Notes: generated by a model not told the origin, from the letters alone. 64,000 nt of DNA from Pseudobacillus wudalianchiensis (GCF_001685015.1 NZ_MAYT01000005.1:334-64333); one strand, 5' to 3'; shown: positions 33,513-42,880, counted from the stretch's first letter. Program-made: numbers and translations.

Positions 33513-34673
33513 ATGAAAAAACCTTTAGAAGGAATTAAGGTATTGGAATTGGGGAACTTTGTGGCAGCTCCGTTTGCTGGGAAAATTTTCGGTGAATTCG
33601 GGGCCGAAGTGATTAAAGTGGAAGATCCGAAGAACGGGGATTCATTGCGCAATTGGCGTATTGTACACAAGGGCACTTCATTGTGGTGGTATGTACATGC
33701 AAGGAATAAAAAGTCAGTGACCATTAACCTGCGTGAACAGGATGGCCAAGAGTTAGTTCGCGAGTTAGCGAAGGAAGCAGATGTGGTAATTGAGAACTTT
33801 CGCCCCGGAACTTTAGAAAGGTGGGGAATAGGCTACGAAGACTTGAAGAAAGTGAATCCAAGTATTATTATGACGCGAATTTCTGGCTACGGCCAGACAG
33901 GCCCCTATCGAGATAAGGCGGGGTTCGGCAGTGTAGCTGAATCAATGGGTGGCCTTCGTTATTTAACAGGATTTCCTGACCGGCCTCCAGTTCGTGTTGG
34001 TCTTGCTATTGGGGATTCTATAGCAGGGCTCTATGCGGTGACCGGTACACTTATGGCTTTAAGAGCTAGAGATATCGACCCCTCGAGAAAAGGACAGTGT
34101 GTAGATGTTGCGCTTACGGAATCTGTTTTCTCCTTATTAGAGGGGGTGCTTCCGGAGTATGATTTAACAGGAATTGTAAGAGAAAGAACAGGTGCTACTT
34201 TAGAAGGGATTGCCCCGTCCAATACGTACATGTGCTCGGATGGAAAGTATATCGTCATCGCTGCAAATAGTGATAACATTTTTAAACGTTTTGCCCTTGT
34301 AATGGGCCATGCTGATTTAGCAGAAAACCCCGCATACTCTAACAATCAGGGCAGGGCAGAGCACTCAGAATACTTAGATGAGGTGATTGAAGAGTGGACA
34401 AAGCAGCATACTCAAAAAGAAGTCCAACAAATGTTAGATGAGGCGGGCGTGCCGGCAGGCCCTATTTACAGTATTGAAGATATTGTACAGGATGAACAAT
34501 TTCAGGCTCGTGATATGCTGCAAACTGTTACCCTTCCAGACGGAGAAAACGTATTAGTACCTGGAATTGTTCCTAAACTTTCCGAAACTCCTGGGGAAAT
34601 AAGCTGGATAGGTCCCTCTTTAGGACAGCATAACGATGAAATTCTTGGCAAGAAATTAAGCGGACAAAAATAG
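33513..34673 (+). CDS. CaiB/BaiF family CoA transferase
   Basis: A 386-residue class III CoA transferase, which moves CoA between carboxylic acids by way of an Asp-linked acyl intermediate. Seen in order: LEGIKVLELGNFVAAPFAGK, FGAEVIKVEDPKNGD, the ENFRPGTLERWG and ISGYGQTGPYRDKAGFGS segments, and the catalytic region RVGLAIGDSIAG with Asp168. The start ATG 33513 follows AAAGGTGG; a GTG at 33501 lies inside that site. It probably activates the acid imported by the next transporter for cleavage by the HMG-CoA lyase. The donor acyl-CoA is not known. Confidence 0.9.
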   Translation: MKKPLEGIKVLELGNFVAAPFAGKIFGEFGAEVIKVEDPKNGDSLRNWRIVHKGTSLWWYVHARNKKSVTINLREQDGQELVRELAKEADVVIENFRPGTLERWGIGYEDLKKVNPSIIMTRISGYGQTGPYRDKAGFGSVAESMGGLRYLTGFPDRPPVRVGLAIGDSIAGLYAVTGTLMALRARDIDPSRKGQCVDVALTESVFSLLEGVLPEYDLTGIVRERTGATLEGIAPSNTYMCSDGKYIVIAANSDNIFKRFALVMGHADLAENPAYSNNQGRAEHSEYLDEVIEEWTKQHTQKEVQQMLDEAGVPAGPIYSIEDIVQDEQFQARDMLQTVTLPDGENVLVPGIVPKLSETPGEISWIGPSLGQHNDEILGKKLSGQK

Positions 34674-34916
34674 AGCTCTTTATTATGGTAGATTCTTTGT
34701 CATTGACAAATCAATTGTTCTTGACGGAGTATCCCTTTTAGCTGACTTGGAAATGCAGGTGAAAGAGAGAACAAGATTACTAGGCAATTTTCTAATAAGT
34801 TAGCTGTACGTCACATTTCTCCTTAGTGTAACTTTAAGAATTCAAAAACAGTGCTGTTACGATCGCTCAATGTTTTGTAAGCGATACCAATTCTATACCT
34901 TAGGGGGATTAAATCT
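34674..34916. other. Spacer before the CitMHS-type transporter gene
   Basis: About 240 bases with no gene and no clear terminator. TTGACA at 34702 and TTGACG at 34721 look like -35 boxes but I see no well-spaced -10, so no promoter is called. Confidence 0.35.
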
Positions 34917-36242
34917 ATGTTGTCTATTTTAGGTTATATGATGGTCATAACCTTCCTGTGTCTGATTATGTCAAAACGTGTGTCGCCATTCGTTGGATTA
35001 ACAATTATTCCGATTGTATTCGGGATCATCGGGGGATTTGGCAAAGAGTTAGGAACGTTTATGATGGAGGGCATCCAAAACGTGGCACCTACAGCCGTGC
35101 TATTACTGTTTGCCATATTGTATTTTGGAATTATGTTAGATACAGGGTTATTCGATCCAATGACAACAAAGATTATACAGTTAGCTAAAGGAGATCCATT
35201 AAAGATTATTGTAGGATCCGCAATATTAGCAGGAATAATAGGCTTTGATGGTGATGGTTCCACGACGATGATGATTTGTGTAACCGCTTTTCTTCCTCTC
35301 TATAAAAAGCTAAGGATTAGCCCGGTAATTTTAGCTTCTATTACGATTATGCAGATTGGTATAACAACGCTTGTTCCGTGGGGAGGGCCTGCGGGTCGAG
35401 TCGGGAGCGTATTAAATATTGATCCGACCACATTATATTTAAAAATGCTTCCTGGAATGCTCATTAGTTTACTTTATGTAGTAGGAGTTGCTTACTTTAT
35501 TGGGCTAAGAGAACGTGCCAGATGCAGAAAAGAAGAAATACTTCCTTCTTCTAATGCAAGAATCAAAGATGCGGCCGTTGACAATGCTTCCGTAGGAAAT
35601 CTTACAGACCAGGACTTCGCCAGCAAACGTCCAAAATTAATTTGGCTTAATTTCTTATTAACGGCTGCGATTATGGTGGCAATTGTGTTGGAATGGCTGC
35701 CTTCTGCAGTATTATTTATCATCGGTACTTCATTAGGCCTGCTTATTAATTACCCAAAATTAACGGATCAGCGTGAACGGATTGCGTCCCACGCTCCTAC
35801 TGCATTAGCAGTGGTAAGTATGGTTTTAGCAGCGGGTATATTTGCAGGTATTTTCAAAGGTACTTTAATGTCTGAAGAGATGGCCAAAACATTAGTGGCT
35901 GTTATACCTGATAAGCTTGGACAATTTATGGCTATCATTACGGCCATTATTAGTGCACCGGGAATTTTTCTATTAGGACCTGATGGCTTTTACTTTGGTA
36001 TTCTTCCCATACTGGCAGAAACAGCGGCTTCTTATGGTATCGATCCTCTTGCTATTGGAACGGCTTCATTGTATGGAACACCTTTTGGAGTAATGGGTCC
36101 ATTAGTAGCCTCTGTGTATTTGTTAATACAGATCACGGGTATCAGCTTAGGAGATCTTCATAAGCATACTGCGAAGTGGGCGGTAGGAATTGTAGCCATA
36201 TATATAATTGTAGGAGTTTTTACAGGAACGATTTCCTTCTAG
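34917..36242 (+). CDS. CitMHS-type organic acid transporter
   Basis: A 441-residue membrane protein with about 12 helices, of the CitMHS (metal-citrate/proton symporter) group. Typical text includes SKRVSPFVGLTIIPIVFGII at the N-terminus, GFDGDGSTTMMICVTAFLPL, TLVPWGGPAGRVGSVLNID, and LGPDGFYFGILPILAE in the second half. Known members carry Mg- or Ca-citrate; relatives may carry other di- and tricarboxylates. Between a CoA transferase and a gamma-carbonic-anhydrase-like gene it is the likely importer for this pathway. The ATG follows TAGGGGGATT. Confidence 0.87.
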   Translation: MLSILGYMMVITFLCLIMSKRVSPFVGLTIIPIVFGIIGGFGKELGTFMMEGIQNVAPTAVLLLFAILYFGIMLDTGLFDPMTTKIIQLAKGDPLKIIVGSAILAGIIGFDGDGSTTMMICVTAFLPLYKKLRISPVILASITIMQIGITTLVPWGGPAGRVGSVLNIDPTTLYLKMLPGMLISLLYVVGVAYFIGLRERARCRKEEILPSSNARIKDAAVDNASVGNLTDQDFASKRPKLIWLNFLLTAAIMVAIVLEWLPSAVLFIIGTSLGLLINYPKLTDQRERIASHAPTALAVVSMVLAAGIFAGIFKGTLMSEEMAKTLVAVIPDKLGQFMAIITAIISAPGIFLLGPDGFYFGILPILAETAASYGIDPLAIGTASLYGTPFGVMGPLVASVYLLIQITGISLGDLHKHTAKWAVGIVAIYIIVGVFTGTISF

Positions 36243-36317
36243 GTATGAAATAAAAGTTCTTTCTTTTTAACGCTATCTTATGATCAATTACCAGTCATTT
36301 AATAGGGGGAGTGGGAA

Positions 36318-36854
36318 ATGCTATTTAAGTTTAAAGGGGATTACCCGAATGTACATTCTACTGCCTATATAGCACCGGGAGCTCAATTAATCGGCAGCGT
36401 AGAACTTATGGAAGACACATCTGTTTGGTTCAACGCTGTGTTAAGAGGAGATAACGAAAAAATAGTGATTGGGAAAGGCTCAAACGTTCAGGATGGAGCC
36501 ATTGTCCACGTAGATCCGGGTTATCCGGTTGATGTTGGAGAACATGTTACGATAGGGCATAACGTAGTCTTGCACGGCTGCACAGTAGCAGACGGGGCGT
36601 TAATTGGCATGGGGGCAACGGTTTTAAATGGTGCAGTAAGTGGAAAAGGAGCCTTAGTTGCTGCGGGTGCGCTCGTACCAGAAGGGAAGATCATCGAGCC
36701 AGGCTGTTTAGTAGCCGGAGTCCCTGCAAAAGTCATTAGAAAACTTACATCAGAAGAAGTAAAGAATCTAAAAGATGGGGCGCTTCATTATATTAAGAAT
36801 AGTGTTCTCTATAAGGAAGAAAATATAAAAGAAAAAGAGAATGTACTTCGATAA
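36318..36854 (+). CDS. Gamma carbonic anhydrase-like hexapeptide protein
   Basis: A 178-residue left-handed beta-helix protein with hexapeptide repeats through most of its length (for example STAYIAPGAQLIGSVELM, DTSVWFNAVLRGDNEKIVIG). The metal-binding histidines are visible in IVHVDPG, TIGHNVVLHGC. Relatives include YrdA, PaaY and CaiE. PaaY is a thioesterase that relieves CoA-ester stalling, which would suit a position in an acyl-CoA pathway; true carbonic anhydrase activity is also possible. The start follows AGGGGGAGTGGG. It lies 75 bases after the transporter gene and before a terminator, so it is probably the last gene of the operon. Confidence 0.86.
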   Translation: MLFKFKGDYPNVHSTAYIAPGAQLIGSVELMEDTSVWFNAVLRGDNEKIVIGKGSNVQDGAIVHVDPGYPVDVGEHVTIGHNVVLHGCTVADGALIGMGATVLNGAVSGKGALVAAGALVPEGKIIEPGCLVAGVPAKVIRKLTSEEVKNLKDGALHYIKNSVLYKEENIKEKENVLR

Positions 36855-36930
36855 TAGATGGAATGTTTTATATTTGAAATCGACCATCAATTGTATAGAC
36901 AGTCACAAAGATAAAACTGGTTTAATAAGA

Positions 36931-36960
36931 AAAAGGGGCTGGATGATCAGCTCCTTTTTT
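36931..36960 (+). terminator. Terminator of the acyl-CoA operon
   Basis: AAGGGGCTG (36933-36941) and CAGCTCCTT (36948-36956) with one G-T pair, followed by TTTTT. The rest of 36855-37240 holds no gene; TTGACA at about 36998 might be part of a promoter for the SDR gene, but the -10 is poor. Confidence 0.8.
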
Positions 36961-37240
36961 ACTGTTTAAAACGAAGACATAAAAAGTATGGCTTCTTTGA
37001 CAATTTTATAGAACCCTGCATATGTACTTCTCCCTTCCATTAAATACCTTCAAAGTTGCACTTGATAAAATCTCCTAAGCTTTCACGACAACTGAATAAC
37101 ATTTTTTAACATCCAACCGTTTCATTTGAACGTATGGGAAGAACAGCGTTATAGTCATAATAGAATTTGCTAAAAAGATGGGATACTTGTTGTTTTTACA
37201 ATCTTTTATTGATAAAAGATAAAAAGGAGAATAGAAGCAG

Positions 37241-37969
37241 ATGAACAAACCAATCAATAAAAAAGTGTGCGTGATCACGGGCGGAACTGGCGGAATTGGG
37301 TATCATCTTTCGTTAGGGTTTCATGAGGCAGGATATCAAGTAATTGCACTGGACAAGGAGCTGCATAAGTCCTTGCCTGAAACTATCGATTTTATCAAAA
37401 CGGATGTCAGCATACCGGAAGATATTCAAAGCGCATTTGAGCAAATCACTGCTCAATACGGTGCGGTGCACGTACTTATTAATAATGCAGCCATTTCAGC
37501 GTTCTCTAAACCTATCTCTAGCATCTCCATTGACGAATTTGATGCTGTGATCCGTGTTAATTTACGAGGCAGCTTTATTTGTGCGAAAAAGTTTATACAG
37601 GCAAACAGTGGCCAGGACTATGGGAGAATTATTAATATTGCTTCCACAAGATGGAACCAAAATGAAGCCGGCTGGGAAGCATATGGCTCGTCAAAAGGAG
37701 GGATCGTTTCCTTAACGAACACATTGGCGGTGTCTCTTGGTGACAGGCCGATCACTGTGAATGCGATAAGCCCCGGCTGGATACAAACAGAAGGATACGA
37801 AAAATTAACAAATAAAGACCATGCCCAGCATCCATCCGGCCGTGTCGGCATTCCGCGGGATATTGTTAACGCCTGCTTGTTTTTGGCAGACGAGCAGAAT
37901 GATTTTATTAATGGACACAATTTAGTGATCGATGGCGGTATGACAAAGAAAATGATTTATGAAGAGTAG
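37241..37969 (+). CDS. Short-chain dehydrogenase/reductase (SDR)
   Basis: A 242-residue classical SDR. The cofactor motif TGGTGGIGYHLS lies at 14-25, then Asp for adenine-ribose choice (ALDKE, favouring NAD), NNAA, and the catalytic Ser/Tyr/Lys set in IASTRWNQNEAGWEAYGSSKGG, followed by SPGWIQTEGY and the C-terminal DGGMTKK. The family oxidises or reduces alcohols, sugars and hydroxyacids. The ATG has the site AAAAGGAGAA. It stands alone after the operon terminator; a link to the neighbouring catabolic genes is possible but not shown. Confidence 0.9.
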   Translation: MNKPINKKVCVITGGTGGIGYHLSLGFHEAGYQVIALDKELHKSLPETIDFIKTDVSIPEDIQSAFEQITAQYGAVHVLINNAAISAFSKPISSISIDEFDAVIRVNLRGSFICAKKFIQANSGQDYGRIINIASTRWNQNEAGWEAYGSSKGGIVSLTNTLAVSLGDRPITVNAISPGWIQTEGYEKLTNKDHAQHPSGRVGIPRDIVNACLFLADEQNDFINGHNLVIDGGMTKKMIYEE

Positions 37970-38357
37970 TGTTGGATAAGAAGAGGATGGCAGCCATTAT
38001 CTTAGGAAGGCATTTAACATAGAAGTAGTTAATGTGCTTTTCTAAGAATGGCTGTGTGTAAAATAATAGGTAGCGATCAAATAATGATTAGTAATCTTCA
38101 TATCAATTAAAAAATGAAACAAGGTTTTGGCGTTTGACCGATAAGCATGGCTCGTGTTAGGAGAAAATTGTTTAGCCTCTGTTTTCTATAAATGAACCAG
38201 ATACTGGGCGCTGGTTATGGGGTTTAAAGTAAATAGATGATTCATTTTTTCACTGTCTGATCACAGTTTTAAATAACAATATTATGTAAAGTGAAAGCGC
38301 CTCTTCGGTATGTTTACTAATAATTTATCTAATTTACTGAAACTTCAATTGAAGTAA

Positions 38358-38492
38358 AAGAGTCCATACTATTGGACAATCGTCTCAGGCGAGTCCCTAT
38401 ATAAAGATATTTTCGAGAAAACAGCGGATACGACCGTCGATTTTGTAACAGGCAAGATCGCATTTGATGAATTAGTCGGCATGATTCATTAG
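38358..38492 (+). pseudogene. Unrecognised C-terminal coding fragment
   Basis: After a TAA at 38355-38357 the frame reads WTIVSGESLYKDIFEKTAD, then TTVDFVTGKIAFDELVGMIH and a TAG at 38490-38492. The composition looks like real protein, but there is no start codon or ribosome binding site. I do not recognise the family. It is likely the tail of a lost gene. Confidence 0.4.
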
Positions 38493-38577
38493 CACTCCTA
38501 TCGAAAAAACTCTCAGAGCTGAATCCTGAGTCAATAAACTTTATACAATACACATTTAACTATTATTAAATAACTTA

Positions 38578-38608
38578 GGCATGGATTTACTTAATCCCAT
38601 GCCTTTAT
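38578..38608. terminator. Terminator hairpin, related to the one at 39916
   Basis: GGCATGGATT (38578-38587) pairs with AATCCCATGCC (38593-38603, one bulged base), followed by TTTATT. Loop and stem are nearly the reverse complement of the hairpin at 39916-39938. Confidence 0.65.
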
Positions 38609-38740
38609 TGATTTGACAACAAGTTGGTAATTGTCTATTTTCATCTTTCCAGACTATAAGGAACTTCTCTTTAAGTTCCCTCAGGAGGGTCCGGAATTTA
38701 GATCCGCTCATAATTAGGTTATTTTTAACCTTTAATCATA

Positions 38741-39034
38741 TTAGCTTCGTGTATTGTTTAAACTTTCAACATTATGTACCTTGAAACAGAGGCTTGTACG
38801 ATTATTAACATCAAACTTTTCGTAGAGGCTTTGAATATGTTTTTTCACAGTATTCGCACTAATAAACAGTATGTCTGCAATTTGTTTATTAGAGTATCCC
38901 TTCTTCACGTAGCACAACACCTCGCTCTCTCTGGGTGTTAAGGAATTTACAAAGAAACTGTTTTTTACATTTTTTAATAACCAATGTTCATGTAATCTTT
39001 GCGCTAAATACCTTGATATGATTTCAAGACACAT
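38741..39034 (-). CDS. LuxR/GerE-type HTH protein, probably truncated
   Basis: A 97-residue frame whose last 65 residues form a complete LuxR-type helix-turn-helix (LTPRESEVLCYVKKGYSNKQ, then IADILFISANTVKKHIQSLY and EKFDVNNRTS). The first 30 residues (SRYLAQRLHEHWLLKNVKN) look like the linker that normally follows a sensor or receiver domain, and nothing upstream continues it. The ATG has only a weak site (TGAGG two bases away). It is either a GerE-like stand-alone DNA-binding protein or the remnant of a larger regulator. I favour a remnant, given the decayed flanks. Confidence 0.6.
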   Translation of the reverse strand: MCLEIISRYLAQRLHEHWLLKNVKNSFFVNSLTPRESEVLCYVKKGYSNKQIADILFISANTVKKHIQSLYEKFDVNNRTSLCFKVHNVESLNNTRS

Positions 39035-39469
39035 AACCTCATTTTTATTGCCGAACAGTTACTTTTTGAAAAGGGTGATGTTCTCTTTTTATAAAGTTCG
39101 CGCCAACTTCTTGTTTGGCGCATTTTAAGTAGAAAATGAATAGAAAAAAGAATCCACTACTTCAGGATAGAACTTTTTAAATGAAAAGATCACGTTAGTC
39201 GAGGATCAAATGTTTTTAGCGATATTGAAAGAGAGCTTTATAAATCAATCGGCAAGCTGGTTCCTGAATGCAAAGGAGCCGGCTTTTTAAAGTGGCGCAG
39301 CTTGGTGACCCGTAATACTCATGGGAAGAGAGTTATATTTTTAACAGAAGTAGCGATCCATTTTTATTGATGAAACTTTTTCAATTGTAGAACGTATAAA
39401 AACTAAGTTCTTTCATCATGAATATAGTAATCAATGCATCATTATTCTAAAGTACAGGAGGTTTGGTTT
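39035..39469. other. Intergenic region with one terminator
   Basis: No gene. A terminator lies at 39254-39288: AAGCTGGTTCCT (39254-39265) with AGGAGCCGGCTT (39274-39285) and a T-run. What transcript it ended is not evident, consistent with loss of a gene here. Confidence 0.55.
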
Positions 39470-39703
39470 GTGAAATTTCCCGGCAAGTTCCTGATTAAGT
39501 TAATGCTGTTGAGTTCTTATCTCGTAGGCGGTTCCGCTTTTTTTATTCTTATACTAAGCAAAGGAATTATAACATTAACGAGTCCTTTTTATTTATTAGG
39601 CATCTTTTTGTTTGTATACGGATGGGTTTGGTTGGCCCGTACCTACTTGAGTAAACAAAAAGATGGAAACAAACAACTCACCCAACATAAGATTATCCAT
39701 TAG
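39470..39703 (+). CDS. Small two-helix membrane protein
   Basis: A 77-residue protein starting at GTG 39470, nine bases after AGGAGG; the ATG at 39434 has no such site. Two hydrophobic segments are clear (LMLLSSYLVGGSAFFILILS and SPFYLLGIFLFVYGWVWLA), followed by a polar basic tail. No family recognised. It is flanked by gene-free DNA and seems to be transcribed alone. Confidence 0.6.
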   Translation: MKFPGKFLIKLMLLSSYLVGGSAFFILILSKGIITLTSPFYLLGIFLFVYGWVWLARTYLSKQKDGNKQLTQHKIIH

Positions 39704-40277
39704 ATGATCTTCTTGCAGTCATCGATGACTACTAAGAGGCGAATATTCAAACCGAGATAACCTTTAATCATCAAAAGGCAATAAATGAACTTCCTAATCA
39801 GCAATCACTCTATTAGTGGTTTATGTTTGGATTCTTGAGAAACTTGCTATATCATAAGGTTGAGAAATTTATTAAAAAGTAAACATCACATTAAAGTAGA
39901 AAAAATACAAAACAGGCATGGATTAAGTAAATCCATGCTTTTATTTTGTCCATCGCCTAGCCGCTGCCGCAGTCAAGTGGACTGACAGAAAGAAGGATAG
40001 CGTTTATTACTTTCATCAATGTAGCGCATAAGTAGAGCGTAATTTATAAGGCAGCGATGAATTGTTAATATATGGTCTAGTTAATGCAGTACCCTCATAA
40101 TTCTTAATTAACTGTTAAGGCCTATTTGTTGTTGATATGCTGACAAAGGAGACGAGGGGAGCAACTGTCTCCTTAATTAAAGGCCTATTCTTTAGGATAA
40201 CTTGTGGCGGATTTGTCCATCCTATTGTTAACGTAACCTTTACAGAAAATTTTTTATTTTAGAAAGGAGGAAAGTAG
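39704..40277. other. Intergenic region and TerC leader
   Basis: No gene. A terminator lies at 39916-39946: GCATGGATT (39916-39924) with AATCCATGC (39930-39938), then TTTTATTTT. Nearer to the TerC gene, AAGGAGAC (40146-40153) pairs with GTCTCCTT (40167-40174) and two AGGCCT words flank that hairpin, giving a possible structured leader. It does not match the manganese (yybP-ykoY) riboswitch in a way I can see. Confidence 0.45.
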
Positions 40278-41033
40278 ATGGAGTCCCTCTGGCTAGAATA
40301 TGCTTGGGCATTGTTAATTTTAATTGGATTAGAAGGACTATTATCCGCTGACAATGCCCTTGTACTCGCTGTTATAGCCAAGCACCTACCCGAAAATCAG
40401 AAGAGAAGGGCTATAAATTACGGAATCATCATGGCTTTCGCTTTCCGATTTGCTGCTCTTTTTGCGATTTCTTTTATCGCAAACGTCTGGCAAGTACAGG
40501 CTATAGGAGCAGCCTATCTTCTTTACTTAGGTTTAAAGCATATCATTCAAGCCCGGTTCGGGAAACAACATGAGAACGTCCATAAGGATGATCAAAAGGA
40601 AGCCTCGGGGAAAGGCTTCTGGCCCACAGTAGGAAAGATTGCTTTGGCCGACCTCGCTTTTGCCATTGATTCAATTCTAGCTGCAGTTGCTCTTGCCCTT
40701 GGCCTTCCAGATTCACCGCTTGGGGATTTCGGCGGCATGGATGGGGGACAGTTTATTGTTGTTCTTCTTGGAGGTATTGCTGGCCTTATCTTAATTAAGT
40801 ATGCAGCAACCTGGTTTGTAAAACTTCTTGGCAAACGTCCAGCCTTGGAAACAACAGCCTATGCCATTGTTGCCTGGGTCGGTGTCAAACTTGCTGTCAT
40901 TACACTTGCCCATAATGATATTGGTATCTTAGATCCTCATTTTCCTCATAGTACCATTTGGACTCTCATCTTCTATGGAGTACTAATCGGTATCGCTTTG
41001 ATCGGCTGGTTCGCACCGAGTAATAAAAGATAA
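40278..41033 (+). CDS. TerC family membrane protein
   Basis: A 251-residue membrane protein of the TerC/YkoY/YjbE group with seven or so helices. Two conserved motifs carry the acidic metal-binding residues: LIGLEGLLSADNALVLAVIA in the first half and ADLAFAIDSILAAVALALGL in the second. Bacillus relatives help export manganese, partly to load secreted enzymes. Named homologues in bacilli are ykoY and yceF; the exact orthologue cannot be chosen here. The start follows AGAAAGGAGG with a short spacer. Confidence 0.88.
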   Translation: MESLWLEYAWALLILIGLEGLLSADNALVLAVIAKHLPENQKRRAINYGIIMAFAFRFAALFAISFIANVWQVQAIGAAYLLYLGLKHIIQARFGKQHENVHKDDQKEASGKGFWPTVGKIALADLAFAIDSILAAVALALGLPDSPLGDFGGMDGGQFIVVLLGGIAGLILIKYAATWFVKLLGKRPALETTAYAIVAWVGVKLAVITLAHNDIGILDPHFPHSTIWTLIFYGVLIGIALIGWFAPSNKR

Positions 41034-41717
41034 ACCTCGAAGTTATTTGGACAAGATATTTATCAATCAGGATTTTCCGATAGTCCTCTGAATGATGAGT
41101 AAAGGTGAGCTATTCATATAATAATCATATATACAAACTAGAATAAAAATAAGCACGGCACAGATCCGTTTAATCTATGCCGTGCTCTCGTCTGTTTCCA
41201 AGCAGGCGAGCGGCTTGTTTAGCTTTTTCCTGTTCCGCATTAGAGTAAAGTGTTGCTGTTGCAGCAGGTGTATATCCAAGCTGCCTCATGAGAAGGCGGA
41301 GACCGTTTGTCTCTTCCATCAATTTTGTTGCATAGGGATGACGTAATGTAAGGGGGCCAGTGCATATCCATTTTTTAAGGATGATAATGGTAAGAGTGGT
41401 CCCTTTATTACTAGATACGCCTACAAGTGATTTTGAGAATTTCTTTAAAGTGATTTTGCCTTTTTTTAATCTCGATAACTAAACCAACTGTCATAAGGAG
41501 CTAAGATAAAACCTTTTCACCTTTTAGTTTCTTGTGGATCTGTTGCAAAATACTCTTGGAGGCAGCCCCTTATAGGTTTCTCTATAGTTTATCAAACAAT
41601 TTACTTTAATTGTAAAAAAATAAATTAAATACCTGTAAAACTAGTCTATTTTCTTGTTTCTTCATAAGTTATAATAGATTTCATATTATTAAATTTATAG
41701 AGAAAAGAGGAAAGAAT
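41034..41717. other. Intergenic region with an integrase fragment
   Basis: Apart from the integrase remnant at 41170-41390 no gene is seen. A stem AGCACGGCA...TGCCGTGCT (about 41152-41185) overlaps the end of that remnant. The 3' part is the AT-rich upstream region of the SLH gene, with TATAAT at 41669 but no good -35 box. Confidence 0.5.
41170..41390 (-). pseudogene. Tyrosine recombinase/integrase C-terminal fragment
   Basis: On the minus strand the frame ending at TAA 41172-41170 reads GPLTLRHPYATKLMEETNG, then LRLLMRQLGYTPAATATLYS. This matches the end of phage-type integrases: the Arg of the LRH box, the later LG(H) box (here LGY) and the nucleophile Tyr in TLYS. No upstream part or start codon is present, so it is a dead remnant of a phage, ICE or recombinase gene. 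Confidence 0.65.
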
Positions 41718-42842
41718 TTGAAGGGATTTCGGGTCTTATTAGCTTTATGTTTATCAGTCAGCTTGTTTGCTGCGACGCCAGCGTTAGCAGCCGTCAAGCC
41801 GATTGAACGTTATGATATCGGGGATGTCAGTCCGGACCCTCGGTTTTACGAATCTATTGAACGCTTTATTTATACAGATATTATTGATGGATACGTGGAA
41901 ACGGAGACATATGAGGAAGATGGCGAAGTATATGAGGATTCATATGTATCAGTTCGTCCGGATGAGAAAGTAACACGGGCGCAGTTCACGAAAATCTTAG
42001 TGAACGCCTTGTCGCTGAAAGAGGGAGCAAAGGTCAAAGAATTCTCTGATGTAAAATCAGCTAAGTGGTACTATAACTACGTCCGCATTGCCAGCAGTCA
42101 AGGCATTATCACGGGACGCTCTGACGGAAAATTTTATCCAGATGAAAATATCACGCGTGATCAAATGGCAGTTATGATTTACCGGGCGTTTAAAGGAAGC
42201 GTAGCTTTTCCGACATCCATCAAGACTTTCAAGGACGTACCGGCTAAAAGCTTTGCCTATGAGGCTGTTGTGAAACTGGCAGCCAATGGGATTATTCAAG
42301 GATACGGCGATACATTTAAGCCGCAAAATCCTGCCACTCGCGGACAAGCGATTGCGATTCTCGACCGCGCTATGAATCAGGAAGCAGGTGCGCCGGAAGA
42401 TAAACAAGCTGTCACACAAGTAGTAGACCGCAACATTCAGGAAGAGATTCGACTGATGAAAGAAGAAAACATGCCGGCACTGGAAGCACTGTACCGTGAA
42501 ACCACAACGGGCTATTACTTGTCTTATTCATTGGGCAGCATGACACTGGGCGGTGACATGGAGGAATTAGATGGCACGCTCTCGATGGAACCGATCGGCG
42601 TTCATTCCCTTAAAGCAGTGGCGGTTCATAAACGGCTAGCAGAAGTGCGTATCGATAATCTGAAATATAAAGTTTCTTTTACGTCACCAGACCTGTCATT
42701 CTCTGTTAATGTAGACGCTTCTGGAGCAGCTTACTTGAAAAAAGGATCAGACGGTAAATGGAAGATTTATAACATTGTGCTGGATGAAGAGCCAGGAGAA
42801 GATTGGCAGTCAGAAATTTCGGCAGCCGCAAAAGAATCATAA
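41718..42842 (+). CDS. Secreted S-layer homology (SLH) domain protein
   Basis: A 374-residue exported protein. A signal peptide (about residues 1-25, ending PALAA) is followed by three SLH modules: about 36-98, which carries an acidic insertion before VSVRPDEKVTRAQFTKIL; about 105-155 (FSDVKSAKWYYNYVRIASSQ); and about 164-215 (FKDVPAKSFAYEAVVKLAAN). SLH triplets bind pyruvylated cell-wall polymers. The C-terminal 150 residues form an alpha/beta domain I do not recognise. TTG at 41718 follows AAGAGGAAAG. A strong terminator follows directly, so it is monocistronic. Confidence 0.88.
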   Translation: MKGFRVLLALCLSVSLFAATPALAAVKPIERYDIGDVSPDPRFYESIERFIYTDIIDGYVETETYEEDGEVYEDSYVSVRPDEKVTRAQFTKILVNALSLKEGAKVKEFSDVKSAKWYYNYVRIASSQGIITGRSDGKFYPDENITRDQMAVMIYRAFKGSVAFPTSIKTFKDVPAKSFAYEAVVKLAANGIIQGYGDTFKPQNPATRGQAIAILDRAMNQEAGAPEDKQAVTQVVDRNIQEEIRLMKEENMPALEALYRETTTGYYLSYSLGSMTLGGDMEELDGTLSMEPIGVHSLKAVAVHKRLAEVRIDNLKYKVSFTSPDLSFSVNVDASGAAYLKKGSDGKWKIYNIVLDEEPGEDWQSEISAAAKES

Positions 42843-42880
42843 TTAGATAAAGATCTGTTTAGTTAAGAGTATGCCCAATG

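Larger units (their letters stand above)
37970..38740. other. Decayed intergenic region
   Basis: No intact gene. It contains the fragment at 38358-38492 and a terminator at 38578-38608. The rest is AT-rich with no coding signals. Confidence 0.45.

Noticed and set aside
38329-38553. 74-residue minus-strand ORF
   Set aside because: It lies opposite a more protein-like plus-strand fragment and has no ribosome binding site.
40100-40277. yybP-ykoY manganese riboswitch before TerC
   Set aside because: Although GGGGAGCA resembles part of it, the rest of the conserved core is missing.
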